Source: Dyadobacter sp. CY261 (GTDB taxonomy: Bacteria; Bacteroidota; Bacteroidia; Cytophagales; Spirosomataceae). From it: a DNA stretch of 64,000 nucleotides. Under the pieces are notes generated by a model that had not been told where the DNA came from, did no database searches, and worked only from the letters and a program-made list of their open reading frames with translations. Location: contig NZ_JAKCPW010000017.1 of the NCBI RefSeq assembly GCF_021440085.1, positions 46,679 to 110,678 on the forward strand, written 5' to 3'. This document shows, one piece after another, positions 29,601 through 37,559 of the stretch (positions are counted from its first letter, which is position 1; each line of letters begins with the position of its first letter). The translations under genes were made by a program, and so were the position numbers.

Positions 29601-29666
29601 GTTCAGGATATCAGGGCTACAAGAAATGTTGTGAAAGTGATGTTGAATGGCCTTTGGGTTAAATAA
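23697..29666 (+). CDS. giant fusion: two sortilin/BNR-like propeller modules plus amidohydrolase
   Basis: This is a 1,989-residue exported protein (signal anchor about 8-22). Residues about 38-820 and 822-1560 are two copies of one unit of about 780 residues full of Asp-box motifs (S-x-DGG-x-[ST]-W), as in sortilin/VPS10 and BNR propellers. Both copies share signatures such as CDMTGS, DPxDSNT, GDHAN, RGLxVTTSYxVxFDPFD and ...GIWYG/VWHG. Residues 1585-1989 are an imidazolonepropionase-like amidohydrolase: metal motif SHFHLDG (H1660, H1662), TGHLET, GIEHITS, and C-terminal GSIEKGKIADLILVKGNP. The place of the usual catalytic Asp (GTD) reads GSHS, so the metal site may be altered. It lies 33 bp after the small amidohydrolase gene, presumably the same transcript. 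No sorting tail was seen. Confidence 0.88.
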   Translation: MYFKVVSKAIVFVCFLAGIFAFRSAFHDDHFKEDQKPRWEKIGPGGGGATFIPTFSYQSTSEFLLKCDMTGSYLTKDGGKSYVQINLPNGATSFAYDPADSNTIYIGSSTLKRSKDGGKTWQQLFPAKAEIMGESYSGDHANYQIQTETGSLYEMKDARIGTIRVDPVRSSSLYFSMGSFLFYSVNGGKSWEKKDLGKRIDYLYSNTSGLKDELMIFTAESAFVYNKTTHKIIPRTFPKAMSPAFSFTAGSVSKGGKEIFYALHHDPEQEIREEFGHSEVWVSEDRGSSWKKSESPFISNVEAGVKPSYSMISCAEFDARQVYLVTNRYEEKKGDRFIYWYGALKTGDAGKNWDWVWKGGGGSGQYGVKDGIDVGNLKDAWTAKAFGGEYIRLMDVGVSPMDGNVAIVTDWYRTMKTMDGGKSWSEIYSEPQPDGSYKSRGLDVTTSYGVHFDPFDSSHIAISYTDIGFHHSLNGGKSWVRSADGVPAEWVNTCYWVEFDPKIKGKVWSVWSGMHDYPRGKMTRNPAWKQNAKGGVCVSTDGGKTWQPSNEGMGMDSPATSIILDPTSTPGKRTLYASVYSKGVFKSTDDGKTWQLKNKGIGENTCAFELTRTSNGTLFLTVSATPAHKNGKKGRAFYSGAVYRSTDGAENWTKLHVTSADELLFPSGIECDPQNPDRIYVAGWADIDLSDLIGGDVARSTGGNEKLKIPGGIFLSEDGGTSWKTIFDDKQYVYDVTADPYHPGRLYCNTFNSAAYRSDNYGKTWNKIKGYDFHWGQRITIDQNDPEQIYINTFGSSVWHGVALTDQGKGKNPNGRNDQWGFVGFGGGGAMFYPAISPHNPNRALVACDMTGSFATYDGGKSWRMFNLKGPVNYFAFDPVDSNTVYANSIGLYKSTDRGNTWSLFYPSPSDVSGIVSQGDHANEKVVTKDGTARKVQAFAVDPADSKKLYAAILIDEQSGFYTSTNGGSNWRKEHELEGKTKNIYIQPDSPENNRTIYICGQNAITKREKGIWKINKKPDVKELTEFSGGFDKKNKNYIIYAISGTSYFNPGKEISGIYYTKDGGETWENRQAGLTKFTIKGAAAPEWRSIATSAQHPEVVYVSYANLKVHQDTTSIGVAKSEDFGLTWKLVWKDDLTKNKNVISKNFELEWINERFGPTWGENPFSIGVSPTDPDICYATDFGRTIKSQNCGKSWEQVYTRKKDGGGWISRGLEVTTSYAVVFDPFDTNHVFIANTDIGLMESKDGGESWLSATQNNGVPAAWANSTYWLEFDPKVKGRIWAVMSGTHDLPRPKMWRKSGTKDYQGGVLLSEDAGKTWKPVSQDIGEGAMTHILIDTASDPERRTLYVCVFGKGVYKSTDGGKSWKQKNTGIEGNQPFAWRIVKREKDNTLFLVANRRSENGSIGAGDGALYRSIDGAGSWTKVTLPDGTNGPTSLAVDPQKPHRLILSAWGRRTGGKYAPDTGGGIFVSDDDGNTWEQTLQNDQHVHDITYDARVNTFYACGFNGSAYRSEDSGHSWTRIKGYNFKWGKRVDLDPRDPEKVFIVTFGGGIWYGPAGGDEAAVEDIVNCCDQKPSTDADTKVIHEINHKEIPAGTKTIAITGATIIDGNGSEPVANGCVVVENGKIIEVGKNGDVTIPQGAEIVDGKGMSLLPGFIDSHFHLDGEEGLTSLFLQHGITSLRDPGAWIEAYDGERKSGKAVPRLFLADPHLDMFPPAYPKDAYVVRDALEAVNQVNKMADRGASVIKVYFRLPPGIIAEVCKAAHKRGLPVTGHLETTEAMEAINAGLDGIEHITSFGLSLQPKIEGEKYRQMVLADNNARKHGRYDVWDKLDIHGWRVDTLLYFLVKKGTFVSPTLGAFEYQAPGQSDTASVDSTKLVGFKNMKALTAKLKKGGVKMVLGSHSMIPYAETGWAFQRELELFVESGISPSDAIVAATMENARFFRIDDRLGSIEKGKIADLILVKGNPVQDIRATRNVVKVMLNGLWVK

Positions 29667-29855
29667 AAAACAACTTAGATCAATTTCGCGCCGCGACTTC
29701 GTTAATACGTCCTTACTTGTTGATTTTTAGGTAGTTGTTCGGGAGATGCACATCTCTCTACCGTTGGCTGTTCCATACAGCAAGAGGTTTTTTGTAGTCT
29801 GCCTGGCGGAAATTACGAAGGAAAGCTGCGAGAAGTATCCGTTTTAAGGGTTGCT

Positions 29856-30236
29856 TTATTCCTTTCTTCTGAAATAGTACAGAAAATCGGAGCGGCCGTC
29901 GTTTCGGTTAATGGCAGTGTCATAATGCGCCCAGCCGTGGCTTTCCAGGAAGTTCAGCAACGCGGCTGTGGAGGTAAACAATTTCTCCTTTTTCGTTTCA
30001 CTGTCGACGATTTGCAGGGCTTTTTCATTGGTTTCAAGGTTCCGAACTTTGAAATTCGTTTTTTGTCCATAATCAACAAAAACATGGACAGACTTACCGG
30101 AAAGGCGTTCGGCAACCATGACCTCGATAATCTGCACATTTTTTTCCTGGTTGATATCTACGTCTCCAACCCAAACCTGGGCGAATGAACGGCCCACGTA
30201 ATTCAGAATAATGAAAGATATGAGTAGGTATTTCAT
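29856..30236 (-). CDS. secreted small protein, unknown function
   Basis: This 126-residue protein has a Sec signal peptide (MKYLLISFIILNYVGRSFAQ) and an alpha/beta-looking mature part: VWVGDVDINQEKNVQIIEVM, a DYGQKTN segment, then LFTSTAALLNFLESHGWAHYDTAIN. This last pattern (T-x-x-A-x-x-[LY]-L-x-x-x-G-W) is seen in short Bacteroidota exported proteins that I cannot name. Encoded alone, convergent with the fusion gene on its left. Confidence 0.6.
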   Translation of the reverse strand: MKYLLISFIILNYVGRSFAQVWVGDVDINQEKNVQIIEVMVAERLSGKSVHVFVDYGQKTNFKVRNLETNEKALQIVDSETKKEKLFTSTAALLNFLESHGWAHYDTAINRNDGRSDFLYYFRRKE

Positions 30237-30461
30237 TTCAATTAATCGTTGATTTCCTTTTGCCGCAATTTCGGGAAATCCTGGCGCTGAGGAAACGAAT
30301 GTCGAAGGCTTAATGATTAATTAATATGGATTCACCTGGAACGGAGCAGCTGTCCTGTCTGACCAATCCGATCCGCGTCATGAGACCACGTTTTCGGATA
30401 TAAACTTCTTGGATATGGTTAATCCGCTCGGTTGCATCTTTCCTAGTTTTGCTTTCGTTAA
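30237..30461. other. short intergenic stretch, nothing recognised
   Basis: About 225 bp between the secreted protein gene and the aldo/keto reductase stub. A 62-codon minus-strand frame (30310-30498) matches nothing I know and overlaps the stub. Confidence 0.4.
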
Positions 30462-30602
30462 AAACAAACGAAATTACCGAAGCTGAAACTTGCAGCATTG
30501 GGAAGCCAGGGACTTAATGTTCCTGAACTGGAATTGGGCTGTATGGGAATGACCGGCATGGCCCACATGGATATCTACGGAAAAGCAGCTATTTTATGGT
30601 AG
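30462..30602 (+). pseudogene. aldo/keto reductase N-terminal stub
   Basis: The plus-strand frame reads KLPKLKLAALGSQGLNVPEL, then LGCMGMTGMAHMDIYGKA and stops. This is the first beta strand and the GCMGM signature of aldo/keto reductases of the AKR13-type group common in Bacteroidota. The NADPH-binding and catalytic parts (Asp, Tyr, Lys, His) are missing, so it cannot be functional. The stop overlaps the 3' end of the minus-strand isochorismatase gene, which suggests a deletion junction there. Confidence 0.6.
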
Positions 30603-31152
30603 TTGACAATTCATTCAATATCACCTGGTGAGGCATCACATTTACATTTCCCTTTGTTGGAATCAAATTTCTCCAAACCCAGTTGTAGTGCTCAATCACC
30701 TGAACTGCATTTAAATGCGGTCTTTCCCCGGTCGTGTGACCATCCTCGATGACAGTTACTTTATAATCTTTTGATAACGCTGATTGAATTGTTGCTTCTA
30801 CACAGAAATCTGTTGCACAGCCCGAAATTATCAGCTCATCCACAGAACATTGTTCTAGTTGTGATTGAAGATCAGACCTATAAAACACATCATTTGCGTA
30901 TTTACTTATCAGAATGTCACCGGCTTCTACTTTTAAATCGTCCAGTAATTCCCACTCTGTTGTATGCGGAACAAAATTGCCAGCCGTAGTCCCGTCATGC
31001 TGAATAAAAAAAACAGGCAACGAATTAGTCCGAAAAGCCTTGGCCACCAAATTTATCCTCTGAACCACACCATCTGTATCGTGACGGGGAGTGAATGCAG
31101 TAAATGAACCTTTTTGCATATCAATGACCAGTAATGCTTTTCTATTTCTCAT
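30589..31152 (-). CDS. isochorismatase-like cysteine hydrolase
   Basis: This 187-residue cytosolic enzyme has the full triad of the family: D11 (LLVIDMQKG), K84 (ILISKYANDVF) and C117 in the SGCATDFCVEAT loop with a cis-peptide-type neighbourhood. The length is family-typical. Members hydrolyse vinyl ethers or amides such as nicotinamide or carbamoyl compounds; the substrate here is not deducible. The start is ATG 31152. Monocistronic. Confidence 0.9.
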   Translation of the reverse strand: MRNRKALLVIDMQKGSFTAFTPRHDTDGVVQRINLVAKAFRTNSLPVFFIQHDGTTAGNFVPHTTEWELLDDLKVEAGDILISKYANDVFYRSDLQSQLEQCSVDELIISGCATDFCVEATIQSALSKDYKVTVIEDGHTTGERPHLNAVQVIEHYNWVWRNLIPTKGNVNVMPHQVILNELSTTIK

Positions 31153-31460
31153 GAATAATGACTCTTAAAGATTGTACAGTAGCAGTCGCCGCAAAGTGTA
31201 ATTGGTGCTCGCTAAAATAGTCAATTCATTACTTATCTCACGTGCGTTTTCACATCATACAACGATAGTTTTTTAGCAAAATATCAAGTTTCAATATGGG
31301 GATTTTGCTTTTTACTTGTCTGTAAAGGGATATGTTGCCAAAAATCTTCAAAATACTTCTACGTGACGTCGACTTTCTTTACGAAAATAAGTGCCATTTA
31401 GAAGTAGTTTTTCCGATGCGGTGACAATCCAGTTTACATCATAATACTAACGTAACATTT
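31153..31460. other. intergenic region upstream of the modular secreted protein
   Basis: About 300 bp of AT-rich divergent promoter DNA between the hydrolase gene and the gene at 31461. No clear promoter match, RNA or repeat was seen. Confidence 0.4.
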
Positions 31461-34400
31461 ATGAAAAGATCGATCCGAATCATGCTCCTGCTGATTGCAT
31501 TTGCAGGAGCTTTGAATTTTGCAGCCAACGCGCAGACTTACAATTGGCGACCCGTAAGAATAGGCGGGGGCGGCAACGTCACAAGCATTAAGGCCCATCC
31601 GAAAGTCCCTAACCTTTATTTTATTACTACCGATGTAGGCACGCCGTACCGGTGGAACCATGCATCCCAGAAATGGGAGGACCTGATGTGGAACGATAAA
31701 ATACCGACCACGTACTGGAACTGGGAAGCCGCTGCAAAATGCGGGGATCTTGCTTTTGATCCCAGCGATGCAACCGGAAATATTCTTTATGCGACTCATC
31801 AGACAGGCAAGGGAACGGTTCCCGGGGGCGGAACCTCTCCCGGAACGATCATGAAGTCGGTGGACCGGGGTGCTACCTGGACCGACTGCCAGCTTCGGAT
31901 AACAGTTCTGCCTAACAGTGACCAGACTTACTCGGATCGTCTGGCTGTCGATCCCAACAATAGTAATGTAGTGTATGTAACAACCCGGGCCAATGGTACC
32001 TATAAAAGCACAGCCGCAGGAGCGGTAGGATCATGGACGAAGGTGAACACTTCTTTGCCGGATTCCGTATCAGGGAGATTTATCTTTTTTGACAAAAGCG
32101 GAGGTGTGGTCAATGGAGTTACCCGAAATATTTTTCTCGGTGGCAAGGCCGGTGTATATCGCAGTACAGACGGAGGAAACACGTTCGCATTGATGATCGG
32201 TAGCCCGGCCGAACCAAGGCGCGCCAGCATCAGCAACGACGGTACTTTTTTTGTAACACAGTTGCCAAAAGCTGATTACCGCCCATTGGGAGGTTTTACG
32301 TTGCATAAATGGAATGGAAGCAGCTGGGTGGATATTACCCCCGTTGCCGGCAAAGAGTTTAGCGGCGTGGGCGTCAATCCTGCCAATAGCAATGAGGTGG
32401 TCGTATCAACCACCGGCTCGTGGAACCACGATATTGCTTATCGCAGCATTACCGGTGGAAGCCAGGGCAGCTGGTCGTCGATGGTTCCGGCAACCCGCGA
32501 TGCTTCCGAAGCACCCCATTCAGCCGGAAATGGAGCTGACGGAAATATCGGTCACAATGTCAATGGTTTTGCCTGGGATCCCTTCAATGCCGGTCATGTC
32601 TGGTTTTCGGATATGCTTGATGTCGGCCATACGACCAATGTTTGGGCAAGCAGGGTTACCTGGAAATTGCGCGATAACGGACTGGAAGAAATTGTGGTAG
32701 CAGGTCCATCGGTTTGCCCGCCTTCGGGTCCCAACTTCCTGGTTTCGACAACGGGCGATGTAGGCGGTTTCGACCATAAATCGCTGGATCTGCCCCCTGC
32801 AAAGGGAATAGCTTATTGGTTTCCAACCAATTTTGGTACCAATACATCCGGCGGCGCCATTCAATATTCAGATCCGAATTTTATCGCGCGTGTAGGAAGT
32901 GATGGCTGGAATGGTACTGGCATAGGAGGTTATTCAACCAACGGCGGAGATTCTTATACAAAATTCCCATCCATTCCCGGAGCAAGGGGAAGGATCGCCG
33001 TTTCTGCTACCAGCAGGAAAATGGTATGGGTCACACAGGGCGGCCTGACTTATCATTCCGACAACCTGGGTACAAGCTGGACGGCATGTAACGGAGTTCC
33101 CAATGCGGTTTTAAAGCCCGGAAGCATTTATGAGGTATGGGCCGGGATGCAGCCATTGGCAGCAGACAAAGTAAATGGCAACATTTTTTACATTTATGCA
33201 GCAGGCAAGGTTTACGTAAGCACCGATGGCGGTGTGAATTTCGCTGCCACGACAGCTTCTAATTTACCCAATGTCGGAAATGTGGCACAAATGAATGTGG
33301 AAACGACGCCCGGCAAGGAAGGTGATATCTGGATCTCATTTTCGGGTGACGGAATTTACCATTCTACCGATGCGGCTAAAACGTTTACCAAGGTAAATCC
33401 TACGGTGATTACAAAACCAAAATGGATTGCTGTTGGAAAGGCAGATACCACCGCATCGTCCAACCCGGTGATCTATGTAAGTTCGGAGGGAACTGCTATC
33501 AATGGTGTTTCTTACGGTGTTTTTCGTTCAGATGATAATGGTGCGACCTGGACGACGATTGCCAACCCGGTTCCGGGGATTGTGAGCAATATGACTGCGG
33601 ATTTGCATGGCAGAGTGTATTTGGGGATTGGAGGAAACGGAATCTTTGTTGGCGAGCCTGCGGGCGGACCAGTCGTTTCAGTGGCGGTAACCCCCGCTGC
33701 GGATTCTGTCATAGTTGGTTTTACCAAACAACTTAAAGCCACACTTACCCCCGCATATCCGTCAAACAGTGCAGTTAGCTGGTCTTCATCCGATGCGGGC
33801 ATTGCTACCGTCAGTGCAAGCGGACTGGTTACCGGCGTTGCTCCTGGTATTGCAGCCATTACAGTAACGACACAGGATGGAGGGAAAACTGCCCAAAGCA
33901 GCATCAAGGTAACTCCTGTCATTGGTGCGACGGGTGTCGTGCTTGACTCTGCGATCATAATAGGGCTGGGTACCAGCAGAAATCTGACGGCAACCGTGCT
34001 CCCTGCCAACGCCACGAACAAAAAAGTGAGTTGGGCATCATCGGATACGACCGTCGCCAAAATAAATTCCAGCGGACTGGTCACAGGTTTAAAGCTGGGT
34101 TCCACCACCATTACTGTCACCACAGAAGATGGGGCAAAAACAGCCACATCCCTATTGACGGTTGGAACGGTCGTTATTGCAAACAACTGCGGTGGACCTA
34201 CTATCGGCAATTTTATAGCAGATACGCCACAATCCGCATCTATGTGGACTTCTACTGTGACGACGCCAATCGATCTGAGCGGGGTAGTAAAGCCCGCGCC
34301 TGCCGACGCCTACAAGACTCAGCGTAATGCCGGACAACCGCTGATTTACCAATATGATAACCTGATCCCTAATGCATTATACGTGGTAAGGCTGCATTTT

Positions 34401-37352
34401 GCGGAGATTTCAACAACCATCACGGCTGGAAAAAGGAAATTCCATATGACGGTCGGTGCCGATACGTTGCTTAGAAACTTTGATATTTTTACAGAAGCGG
34501 GCGGCAGATACAAAGCCATCGTTCGGGAGTTCGCAATCAGATCCACTTCCACAGGTCAGATCCGCATGGTATTCCGGCCGATTGCAAACCTCAACTACCC
34601 CGCCATCAATGCGATCGAAGTTGGACTCACTCCATTGACTTCCATTGCCGTCAACCCATCCACTGCCACAGTTGGGGTAGGCGATACCACAAGGCTGTCA
34701 ACGAGCATATTACCTGTAACTGCAACCAATCAAAAGGTGACCTGGAGCTCGTCGAACACATCCGTTGTAAGTGTGGATGGAAGCGGACTTGTAAGAGGAA
34801 TGTCACCGGGCACAGCCACCATTACCGCTACCACTAACGAGGGTCAGAAAACAGCTTCATCAACAGTTACTGCGGCCAACATTGCGGTAAGTGGCGTTAC
34901 GATCGCACCCACGGCGTCCGTCGGCGTGAATAACTCCATTACCCTTGTTGCGTCCGTACAGCCTGTCAATGCGACTAATAAAGCGCTGACCTGGTCCACT
35001 TCCGACGCAGGCATTGTATCTGTCAGCCAGAGCGGCGTGCTAACAGGGGTAGCACCCGGAACCGCCACGGTGACGGTCACAAGCCAGGACGGGGCCAAAA
35101 CCGCAAGCAGTGTGATCACAGCTTCTAATGTTTTGCTCACATCCATTACGTTAAACAAACCGGCTGTTACCGTTGGAGTAGGGGATACGACTACCATCAA
35201 AGCAGCGATAGCTCCCCTTAATGCAAGTAACAAAACAGTAGTATGGAGTTCATCCAATCCGTCTGTTGCAACGGTAAATGCGACGGGGATTGTTACGGCA
35301 GTGGCCGTCGGTACTGCCACTGTTACTGCCACAGCGCAAGATGCAGGCGGTGTTTCCTCAGGCTCAGCGGTAACCATAGTTAGCGCGGGGTCATGCGGGG
35401 TACTTACCAACAATGGCTTTGAAAGTGGTTTTGTAGACTGGGTCAGAAACCCCAATACTGCGGCTGCAACTATTGGTACGTCAGCTCAAAGCGGATTGAA
35501 GAGTGCTGTTATTACCGCCGACGGCGGAGCAATTAATTACGGCAAGACGATTGCCATAACCGGAGGCCGGGAAATCACTTTCGATGTCTGGGCCAAAGTG
35601 GAAGGTACGCCTAATCCTGCTAATGCTGCCCAATTGATCCTGCCGTGGTGGGCCGGGATCGGAATCGATTTTTATGACGCACAGGGAGTTAAAATTGCTA
35701 GTGGTACCACGCAGTTCCAGGTTCACCCATTTGATCCACCTAAAACAGTATATACCAAGTACTCAGTGACCAAATTAGCACCTGCAAACGCCGTAACGAT
35801 TGGTATATGGGCTTCAAAAGCAGGCCCGAGCGGTAAGCTTGTGCTGGATGATTTCTGTCTGACGATCGCTGCTCCGGCACTGATCGCACAAACGGTTTCG
35901 CTGGATAGTTTAGCGCAAAAAACAGTTGGCGATGCGGGTTTTGATCCGGGTGCAGTAGCAACGTCTGGCTTGCCGGTCAGTTATGCAAGCTCGGATACAT
36001 TGGTTGCCGTCATAACTAACGGAAAAGTAAACGCAGTAGGGCCTGGGACTACCGTAATCACAGCTTCTCAGAATGGGAACGAAACATACAGCCCCGCTCA
36101 GCCATTGAGCCGTACGCTGGTGGTTTCGTCCGGTTTGAAAGTGCTTTACAAGGATGGCGACAATGGCCAGGTCAATAATAATACCGTTAAACCCTTCCTG
36201 ACCATTGCCAACGAAAGTTCAGTTGCCGTCCCGTACAGCGAACTCACTGCGCGATACTGGGTTACTGCCGAGAATTATGCAGGCATTAACAAATGGATCG
36301 ACTATGCCGAAATGGGCAACAGCAAGGTAACAATGAACTATGTTGCACTTGACAAACCGCGCCAGGGCGCATTAGGGTATGTTGAATTCGCTTTCAATGC
36401 ATCTGCGGGTAATTTAAATCCGGCATCAAATTCAGGTGTTATCCAGTCCAGGTTCGCCAACGCAAATTGGGCTAACCTTTCGGAAACCGACGATTATTCG
36501 TTTAAAAGTGCTTCCGCTTACATTGCCAATAATCATATCACTTTGTATCGCAATGGAAAACTTTGGTGGGGCGCAGAGCCCGACAGTGCTGCCGCAGCTT
36601 TGGATCTGAAAGTCTATTCTGAAAACAAAAACACCAATGCGGCACCAACGGCCCTGAGCACGTGGATCAAAGTAGAGAACAAAGGCAATGTCCCGGTTGA
36701 CTACGCCGATCTCGTAATTCGCTACTGGTTCACCTCAGACGGTACCGCCAGCCTGAACCACTGGATCGACTTTGCGGAGTTGGCCGCTGCAAACATCACC
36801 GGCCAGTTTGCGGGCAACCAGCAGAAAGCCAAGGCCGACACGTATTTTGAACTGAAAGGCGCTCCGTCCCTCGGAAAACTGTATCCGCTGAGTAGCACCG
36901 GGAATATTCAGTACCGGATCGCGAAATCAGACTGGTCGGTAATGGATGAAAGCAATGACCATTCGTACAAGATGGCGGGCACATTTGCAGAAAATGACAA
37001 GATCACGGTTTACTATAAAGGCCAGCTCGTATATGGTGAAGAACCGGCAAGCCAAAGTAATGGCCGGATTGGTGTAATAGCGAGTGAAGTGTCGCCAAAC
37101 AAACTGAATGTAATCGTGCTGGGAAACCCGGTAACCGGCGACCAGGCCGAGATTGTGATCAGCGGGGCGAATGCAATGCCGCTCAGTATTGCGGTGACCG
37201 ACGCGAATGGTCGTTCGCTGTTCAGCAAGTCAATTGGGAAACCCGTTGACAACGATCGCCATGTATTGCCTTTGGGTAAAAACGGCGGGCTTTACCTGAT
37301 TAAGGTCGCTTCCTCGAAGGAAGTGGTGGTGTTGAAGGTCGTTAAGCCTTAG
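31461..37352 (+). CDS. T9SS modular protein: GH74-like propeller, Ig-like, malectin and carbohydrate-binding domains
   Basis: This 1,963-residue exported protein has a signal peptide (to NAQT, about res. 25), then a GH74/xyloglucanase-like double propeller (about 25-735; RIGGGGNVTSIKAHPKVPNL, ITTDVGTPYRWN, many Asp-boxes). Two Big_2 Ig-like domains follow (DNA 33675-34165), a malectin-like domain (about 34170-34625), three more Big_2 domains (34635-35380), a CBM4/9-like domain with NNGFESGF (35390-35865), one Ig-like domain, and two tandem CBM3-type cellulose-binding modules (36135-36595 and 36595-37060; NHWIDFAEL, NIQYRIAKSDW). A T9SS tail ends KVVKP. It probably binds and may hydrolyse plant-wall beta-glucan or cellulose; the catalytic acids of GH74 could not be assigned. 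Monocistronic, ended by a strong terminator. Confidence 0.88.
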   Translation: MKRSIRIMLLLIAFAGALNFAANAQTYNWRPVRIGGGGNVTSIKAHPKVPNLYFITTDVGTPYRWNHASQKWEDLMWNDKIPTTYWNWEAAAKCGDLAFDPSDATGNILYATHQTGKGTVPGGGTSPGTIMKSVDRGATWTDCQLRITVLPNSDQTYSDRLAVDPNNSNVVYVTTRANGTYKSTAAGAVGSWTKVNTSLPDSVSGRFIFFDKSGGVVNGVTRNIFLGGKAGVYRSTDGGNTFALMIGSPAEPRRASISNDGTFFVTQLPKADYRPLGGFTLHKWNGSSWVDITPVAGKEFSGVGVNPANSNEVVVSTTGSWNHDIAYRSITGGSQGSWSSMVPATRDASEAPHSAGNGADGNIGHNVNGFAWDPFNAGHVWFSDMLDVGHTTNVWASRVTWKLRDNGLEEIVVAGPSVCPPSGPNFLVSTTGDVGGFDHKSLDLPPAKGIAYWFPTNFGTNTSGGAIQYSDPNFIARVGSDGWNGTGIGGYSTNGGDSYTKFPSIPGARGRIAVSATSRKMVWVTQGGLTYHSDNLGTSWTACNGVPNAVLKPGSIYEVWAGMQPLAADKVNGNIFYIYAAGKVYVSTDGGVNFAATTASNLPNVGNVAQMNVETTPGKEGDIWISFSGDGIYHSTDAAKTFTKVNPTVITKPKWIAVGKADTTASSNPVIYVSSEGTAINGVSYGVFRSDDNGATWTTIANPVPGIVSNMTADLHGRVYLGIGGNGIFVGEPAGGPVVSVAVTPAADSVIVGFTKQLKATLTPAYPSNSAVSWSSSDAGIATVSASGLVTGVAPGIAAITVTTQDGGKTAQSSIKVTPVIGATGVVLDSAIIIGLGTSRNLTATVLPANATNKKVSWASSDTTVAKINSSGLVTGLKLGSTTITVTTEDGAKTATSLLTVGTVVIANNCGGPTIGNFIADTPQSASMWTSTVTTPIDLSGVVKPAPADAYKTQRNAGQPLIYQYDNLIPNALYVVRLHFAEISTTITAGKRKFHMTVGADTLLRNFDIFTEAGGRYKAIVREFAIRSTSTGQIRMVFRPIANLNYPAINAIEVGLTPLTSIAVNPSTATVGVGDTTRLSTSILPVTATNQKVTWSSSNTSVVSVDGSGLVRGMSPGTATITATTNEGQKTASSTVTAANIAVSGVTIAPTASVGVNNSITLVASVQPVNATNKALTWSTSDAGIVSVSQSGVLTGVAPGTATVTVTSQDGAKTASSVITASNVLLTSITLNKPAVTVGVGDTTTIKAAIAPLNASNKTVVWSSSNPSVATVNATGIVTAVAVGTATVTATAQDAGGVSSGSAVTIVSAGSCGVLTNNGFESGFVDWVRNPNTAAATIGTSAQSGLKSAVITADGGAINYGKTIAITGGREITFDVWAKVEGTPNPANAAQLILPWWAGIGIDFYDAQGVKIASGTTQFQVHPFDPPKTVYTKYSVTKLAPANAVTIGIWASKAGPSGKLVLDDFCLTIAAPALIAQTVSLDSLAQKTVGDAGFDPGAVATSGLPVSYASSDTLVAVITNGKVNAVGPGTTVITASQNGNETYSPAQPLSRTLVVSSGLKVLYKDGDNGQVNNNTVKPFLTIANESSVAVPYSELTARYWVTAENYAGINKWIDYAEMGNSKVTMNYVALDKPRQGALGYVEFAFNASAGNLNPASNSGVIQSRFANANWANLSETDDYSFKSASAYIANNHITLYRNGKLWWGAEPDSAAAALDLKVYSENKNTNAAPTALSTWIKVENKGNVPVDYADLVIRYWFTSDGTASLNHWIDFAELAAANITGQFAGNQQKAKADTYFELKGAPSLGKLYPLSSTGNIQYRIAKSDWSVMDESNDHSYKMAGTFAENDKITVYYKGQLVYGEEPASQSNGRIGVIASEVSPNKLNVIVLGNPVTGDQAEIVISGANAMPLSIAVTDANGRSLFSKSIGKPVDNDRHVLPLGKNGGLYLIKVASSKEVVVLKVVKP

Positions 37353-37381
37353 GAGTTTTATTTTTAATATAATTCGTTTTC

Positions 37382-37415
37382 GTCCGGATCAGCCCAGGTT
37401 GATCCGGACATTTTA
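37382..37415 (+). terminator. rho-independent terminator after the modular T9SS gene
   Basis: Perfect 10-bp stem GTCCGGATCA / TGATCCGGAC (37382-37391 and 37400-37409) with an 8-base loop, followed by ATTTTA. It lies 30 bp downstream of the stop codon at 37352. Confidence 0.8.
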
Positions 37416-37443
37416 TCGCCTTCCACCAGCCACTAATATGTAT

Positions 37444-37511
37444 GTCGGCAAAATTGAATTATTTATTGAAAAAAAAATATTATTTATAGCATGGGGATGA
37501 GATTTGCCGAC
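37444..37511. repeat. inverted repeat GTCGGCAAA/TTTGCCGAC upstream of the second sigma gene
   Basis: Nine-base perfect arms (37444-37452 and 37503-37511) flank a 50-base AT-rich spacer, 50 bp before the sigma factor start. It could be a regulator site or a chance pair; I cannot name the protein. Confidence 0.35.
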
Positions 37512-37559
37512 TTGTCTTTATGATCAGACTGCAAATCCGCAATTGGTTAAAGAAACGCT

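Noticed and set aside
30310..30498. 62-codon minus-strand frame
   Set aside because: Overlaps the aldo/keto reductase stub and resembles nothing known.
33512..34210. 232-codon minus-strand frame inside the modular T9SS gene
   Set aside because: Antisense of Big_2 repeats; low-complexity Val/Ala/Thr composition caused by repeat structure.
33675..35380. Tandem repeats suggestive of a repeat array
   Set aside because: They are Big_2 coding repeats within one long reading frame, not a CRISPR or intergenic array.
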